Positions 58,364 to 64,000 of a stretch of 64,000 bases of DNA are shown here, piece by piece. The stretch's first letter is position 1, and every line of letters starts with the position of its first letter. Origin of the DNA: Chromobotia macracanthus (Eukaryota > Chordata > Actinopteri > Cypriniformes > Botiidae); the NCBI GenBank assembly GCA_036877525.1, contig JAZGTH010000040.1:496001-560000 (forward strand). The letters run 5' to 3'. Made by a program: the position numbers and the translations under genes. Under the pieces are notes generated by a model, which was not told where the DNA came from, did not search any database, and worked only from the letters and a program-made list of their open reading frames with translations.

Positions 58364-59836
58364 AGGATCGTCTTATCCTTTAATCTTTCTCTCTTATATT
58401 GCTTGTCCTACTAAGATCACTCTGTCTTTAAAAAGAAAAATGTTTACTTGAGAGTATTGGAATTTTCAAATTCTGTGATCTCCTACCAAAACTGTCAAAT
58501 TTTCAGAAGCAATTTATGAAAAAAATAGCAGAATTGTCCCAGCAGAAGTGAATGGATCAAGCATAACTGCATGAGCCCTTTGGGAGCAAATGTCTCCAGA
58601 CCTGACAAAAAATTTGAGGACAGAATGTCACTTCAGTCGCAAACGAGTTGAAGTCTTTAAAATGTGGAGAACATCTTTCATGAGTGTTCTTTCATTGCAT
58701 CAAAACTAGATTCAATAATATAAAATTATAATGCTAGACAATTGTGGTAAATAGTCCACGGTCACAATGCTGCCTTTACTAACTGAGCTAAACCAATTGC
58801 GTGTGACCTTTTGTGGTGAAGTCATGCTTTTTTGCATATTGCCTTCTCCTGATTAAAACTCAAAACGGAATAAAAACTGTATGTTTATGAAGACGTACTT
58901 ATCGTTAAAAGCTGACGTCATACTCATACTATGTATAACTGAGGTTTATTGGCAGTGACATGAAGAGTGTGTCTTTATGGGCTACAAGGCTTAGTTACCA
59001 GTGTTTACCATTGACTGGTTAAACCTTTATGTCAGTGTGGGTTTTGTCCTGTGCTATGATGGTTTCAGTCTTTGTGGAAGTACCAAGATGCAAAGCGTGT
59101 ACAGCAGAATCAAAATGATCAAATAGCATAACTGTAAAAAAAACATAGTTATACTGAGAATCATAATGCTATCAGTGTTATGCTTTGTAAATGTACTGTT
59201 CTCCAATATTAATGTCTGGTAAACTTTGCATCGCCTATAGTTACTCTACAATAGTTAGGTCTGTGACTTTTGTTTGAATCATGGTCTTAAAATGTGCCAT
59301 AACACTTGTAAGCCTCAATTTTCCTGCAAGAGTAGTCAATTAAGACATATATTACCAATATATAACTATATACACAAATATCTGTCTATACATATCTATA
59401 TAAATATTTATATATTTGCACTTTGGTGTAATTATACATTCAGTTACAGAAGAGAAACCTTCTGCTGCTGCTTTTAAAGGTTGTATTTGTTTTGCTCTCG
59501 TGAGTTTGTCACAACCGTGTCAAGTGCTTCAAATTTCATTTGTGCTCTGCTTGCGAGAAGAATAATGAAGTTGAAGGTTACTTTGAGGGATGACTTAAAA
59601 ATATGTTAAATTATATTGCCAACAAGACTCTGGTTAGTTTAATGGGCTTGTTATTGGTCTAATAATTGGATTTTTTAATGCATTACTTCTGTGGAAAAAG
59701 AGCTTTACACAGTATATTTTACTGTCTTGACAGTTTTGTCGCATCAGGGTTAGAAAACGAGCAACTGGATAGGCGATAATCAACATGAAAAACGTACAGA
59801 TAACATGTGAAAGATGCATCTGTGTTTTCCAATAAA
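58364..59836 (+). terminator. calmodulin 3' UTR with two polyadenylation signals
   Basis: AATAAA at 58869-58874 and at 59831-59836 allow 3' UTRs of about 0.5 and 1.5 kb. Alternative 3' ends are known for vertebrate calmodulin genes. Which is used here cannot be read from sequence. Confidence 0.6.
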
Positions 59837-61352
59837 AATAAATGTATACCTTTATGCATAAATGTCTGTTTGATGTGCATGTTGATGTGAAACTATGGGT
59901 AGTTAGAGATCTTTAGTAATTAGCTCCAAGTTTATCCTCACCTAAGAGGTTACAGTCTGTAGTCGTCTCAGATCTGTATTTGGGAACTCTTGTGCTAGAT
60001 GGACAGTAATCTGAGGTTGACTATGGACATGTTTACCTTCTGACTTTATGCCACCTTCTTATTGTAGAAGTGGTTAAATGTGACGGCCAATGGGAGCATG
60101 TGCTGCCATGTGCAATAAGCTCATTCAGGACAGCAGAGGCCCTTATTTTGTCTAGCAGAGTAAACGTTTGCATTTGTAATGTTTTGGAAAATATTTTCAA
60201 GGTTTAATTTTGGTCTGTAACATATCCAGTGTCAAAAAAATGTTTATGTGTTATGTTAATTTATTAATTTAATGTTCCACACAGCCAGGAGCAGTATTGG
60301 TGTACTGTAAACCATCTGCTAGGTGTCATTTGCAGCAGTTATACGATATGGACTGTGGAGGGCGCTGTTGAATCACATTCTTTATTCCTGCTTTGTTAGT
60401 TTTCATAGAAGTGATGGGACGCCTGATTAGTAGTGAAAGTATCACTATTACTGTTGCTCATATGGAATAGAGAGAGGTTTAAGAGATCTGAACAACTAAA
60501 TTTGCCTTTATCTCAATACAGTTTCTTCAGAAATCTAGCTTATTCTAAATAGATTGTTTTTATATAGTCAATGTTTAAACTGTATCCCTATGCCTGACCT
60601 TTGAAACTTTGGTCATGTCTTGAGACAGAAGAAATTGCCGTTAATAAGTGTTCTTAGCAAAGTTTACTATTGTTCCAGAACGCTGTGGAAAAATAGCAGA
60701 GATAGTTTGCTGATCTAGATTTCCCACTGTGATCCAGGACTGTGGCCCAAATGTTTGTGTGGCCCACACAATGTTAAAGCTGATATCTGTTTATTGATCC
60801 AACTGTAAATCGAGGAGAAAATTGTCTGGTTTTCTCTCCCTCTGCACAGTTGATCCTTGTAAACTGAGGAAAATCTTCTGACCACATGTGCTCATATTTA
60901 CATTGTATGTGAGTCTCATAAAGACATCAGATTGACATAACCCTCCTTTTTACTTGACTTTTCTTTATTTTTTATCAGTGAATGTCATAGTCAATTAAAA
61001 TGGTCTGTGATCGATTGAATTCTGAACATGGCTTTTTTGAATGGTAATTGATAGCAATCCAAAAGTAATGTTAGTTGATTTAAGTTAAACAAGAATAAAC
61101 TTAAACTTTACTGACCTTTAAACCGGAAAACATGACCTTTCCCATCCCTACAACATATAGTAGGCAAAATGATATGCAACTGGCTTATTGCTGTTATTAA
61201 ACTGCAATGTATGAAAAAACACACCTTTGTTCAATAAACATTTTGAATTTGTTATTAGTAATCAGAACAAACAATTATTCCACCAAGTAATATGATTCAT
61301 TCATTAGCCTAAATAAGTTTTGTGAGGTTGCCAAGCATTCTTATAGATCAGA

Positions 61353-61527
61353 GGTCTCCAACGATGCTCCACAGACCTGCAGAGTTTAGCTTCAACCCTA
61401 ATGAAGCACACCTAAACCAGCTGATCAAGATCTTTGGGACTGCAAGAAACATCCAGACAGGTATAATGGAGTAGGATGAAGCTAAACTCTGCAGGTCTGT
61501 GGACCTTCAGAAACATGTTTGGAGACC
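61353..61527. repeat. short inverted-repeat transposon (MITE)
   Basis: Ends GGTCTCCAA (61353) and TTGGAGACC (61527) are inverted copies. Inside, 25 bases (CCACAGACCTGCAGAGTTTA... at 61369-61393) are exactly reverse-complementary to 61478-61502. This is one of the most frequent small elements in cyprinid genomes. Confidence 0.85.
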
Positions 61528-63482
61528 CTTGTTATAGACTGTGTGGACACAGATTTATGGGTATTTTATAGACTGAATGCAGCTCAACCAGTTAGAATTT
61601 AGGTGTTGCTATAACTGCAAAATAAATCGGTAGATATACAGTATAAAACTGACCACATGCAATGCATCTAAAATCTGTTCTCATCCTGCACTGCTGCTTT
61701 CAGAATCGCTACTTAAGGTAACAAAAGAAACCCAAGTCATTTAATCTGACTCGGACCAACAAAGCAGTCTCGGAAAGAAAGAGTTGACCTTTGTAGATTT
61801 CAAATAAACAAATAAGACTGGAAATACGGACTGTAGTCACTGGAATTGAAATGTTAACAGAGTATGATTCATGGCTCTATAAAAAGGTCTGTCATCTGTA
61901 TTCATGATGTCTGTTGCAAAAGAGCATCTCACTTCCCATTAAGCATGTACGCAAGGTCCCATAGTCATAAATCACTGTTTGGCATCACACTCAACAATTC
62001 CCTCTTCTATGGGAAACAAGGAACGCAAAGAAGAGGTGAACAGATCCAGTCCTGAGATTTAGTGTTGAAAATTGTGTGTGCGTCATAGTTATGTGATATT
62101 AACCTTCAGGTTGACAAGTTTAATGTGCCATGCTGGTTTGTTGATATGGAAAGTGGAACCTTGTTTAATTATTTAACTCATTAATCGTTTGGCTTGTTTA
62201 GTCTCCACTGCTTCAGAGCTACTGAAAATGATTAAGATCATGAGACTTTCCAAGGTTTCCAAGAGCATTTAGCTCATATTAACACATCAGTCCAACTAAA
62301 CAGTGCCACGTGGACTTAAACTTACTAAAGAAAAAACCTACACTAAATCTTATCTCAATGCATTAACATAAAAGTCAAATTTATAAATATGTAACATTTG
62401 TGTGCCATAGCATTCATTTGTTATGAACTATAAATTACTTTTATATATTCATTGTCTATATAATATTAGTAGTATATTATTATTGTGAGATATGTGATCA
62501 GCAGAAAAATGCATTACAAGTCATTCATTTATAAATAATAATTATGTGAACCGTACCAAGATTAAGTAAAAAGGTGGGTGTAACTGTGCCTAAAATACAG
62601 ATGACATCAGTGAATCATATCTCACTAATAAAACTATAATTACCACAAACTTTGATTCCGGTATTCCGGAAAAACACACTTCCTACAATTTGTCATATTA
62701 AGCATAATCAGATTAAGGAGATTTGTTCATTTACTGCTGCCAAGACTCATTAGTATGAACTTTCCAGGTGTTCATAGTGATACAGTACAGTGAATGGTCC
62801 AGCATTTGAAATGCACAGATCACAACTTCACATTTCACCGCAGGCTTTACCAAAAACTTTACCTAGCTTGCCAGAAAGTTGAGCTCCGCTTTCATGATGT
62901 TCTGTTTGTTTGCTATTTTAAAACACTTTCTATGTGTACTTACTACTAATTTCTAGTAATTAAAAATAATAATTAAAAGTATTTTAATATTTTAATTAAT
63001 TTAAAAATGGATAAATGTTCAGAATTACGAGGATGTCTGCTTATATTTGTTGTACACAGTTGAGAATGTCAAGGGAGGGCTTCACTCTTCTTACTAGGTT
63101 AAGTTTATGTTAGATAATAGTTTATCTAACATATCTAAAGTTAGATAATGTTTGATTTCAAGGTGACTAGGAAGGGCAGGTTAGTCCTTTCTGATGCCAT
63201 CCATCCAATATGTACTGAATTTCAACTGTTTCCCTCAGATTGTAGATTTAAACCTTCTTAGTAAACTATCCTTGTGTAAATCAAACAAATAAAAGAATTC
63301 CTTCCTTTTGCTGCAATTATGTTTGTAAATGACTTACAATATGTGTTGTGTTGCTTTACATGGATGTATACTGCTGTCTACATAACACATTGCCTTTTGA
63401 AGATAATAAAGTTTAGTTCACACATAAAATTTAATTTACTTAAATGCATTTTCTAATGCATCAATACATAAATGTTGATTTT

Positions 63483-63700
63483 AAAGGTAGAGTTGACACA
63501 AAGATGAACATTCTGCAGTCATTTATGCACCATCATTTCATTACAAACTCACATTATTTTTTATCTATGGAACAGAAAAGTTGTCTAGCAGAATGTTCAC
63601 ACAATGAAAGTGGATGGGTCCAGGGGGACAGTGGTGGTCACCATTCACTTTCATTGTATGGAAAAAGAGCAGCTTGTCTGCTCCAGCCACTTTTTCAGAT
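63483..63700. repeat. MITE-like element, older copy
   Basis: 'aaaggtagagttgacacaaagatgaacattctgcagtcattta' is a decayed version of the 'aaagttcacccaaaaatgaaaattctgtcattattta' family end. The segments 'cacaatgaaagtggatggg' and 'caccattcactttcattgtatgg' form an internal inverted repeat typical of it. Confidence 0.6.
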
Positions 63701-64000
63701 GAATGAGCAGTAACAACAGACATCCACTGCTGAAAGCCAAACTCGATTCATCACACAGAGGAACAGCTAAAGCATCATGGCAACCTTCATGTCATGCATT
63801 TTAAACTCACTGAAGCATCACCGCACAATCCATTGTACAATTACTTAGACCAACAGCACTGGGCAAACATACATTTACTCTTGTTAACACATTTCCTCTG
63901 AGGTTTGTTCTCACATTATGAAACCATTATTCACTTAAAGTGACACATGACAACAGATTGTTAAATTACCTGAAAAATGTTAACATGTTTTGCAATTTAA

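Larger units (their letters stand above)
59837..64000. other. intergenic region downstream of calmodulin
   Basis: About 4.2 kb of AT-rich sequence without recognised genes. It holds an inverted-repeat element at 61353-61527 and a MITE-like copy at about 63483-63700. Confidence 0.65.

Overview
The window is vertebrate genomic DNA, AT-rich, with intron-split genes, GT-AG splice sites and many short dispersed repeats. The coding exons and the repeat families (tRNA-derived SINEs, small inverted-repeat elements with 'CACCCAAAAATG'-type ends, CACTTTACAATAAGG-type elements, long TA runs) point to a teleost of the carp/minnow group (cyprinids). This is judged from remembered family sequences; no search was run.

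Layout: (1) 1-14.7 kb: 3' two thirds of mipep, mitochondrial intermediate peptidase, + strand, all visible exons intact. (2) 14.8-32.3 kb: tnfrsf19 (TROY), - strand, intact, convergent with mipep. (3) 33.8-36.8 kb: shattered remains of sacs (sacsin), + strand, with a probable solo LTR inside. (4) 37.8-43.8 kb: sgcg (gamma-sarcoglycan), - strand, intact (292 codons). (5) 45.2-46.9 kb: trappc4, + strand, intact (219 codons). (6) 47.7-48.9 kb: remains of slc37a4 (glucose-6-phosphate transporter), - strand, tail to tail with trappc4. (7) 49.7-51.9 kb: a dead two-pore potassium channel of the THIK type (kcnk12/kcnk13), + strand. (8) 52.4-59.8 kb: a calmodulin gene, + strand, intact, encoding a standard 149-residue calmodulin. 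(9) 59.8-64 kb: no gene seen.

The order and strands mipep(+)-tnfrsf19(-)-[sacs(+)]-sgcg(-) match the human 13q12 block read in reverse. trappc4-slc37a4 are tail-to-tail neighbours on human 11q23, and kcnk13/calm1 (or kcnk12/calm2) are neighbours on human 14q or 2p. So the window joins three ancient blocks. In each, one original neighbour has decayed in place while the others stayed intact.

Three in-place relics that are still easily readable suggest one copy of a duplicated region undergoing gene loss. A polyploid cyprinid with a second, intact homoeologous region elsewhere is the simplest reading, but that is inference. The genes form no operon-like unit; their nearness reflects shared ancestry of the blocks.
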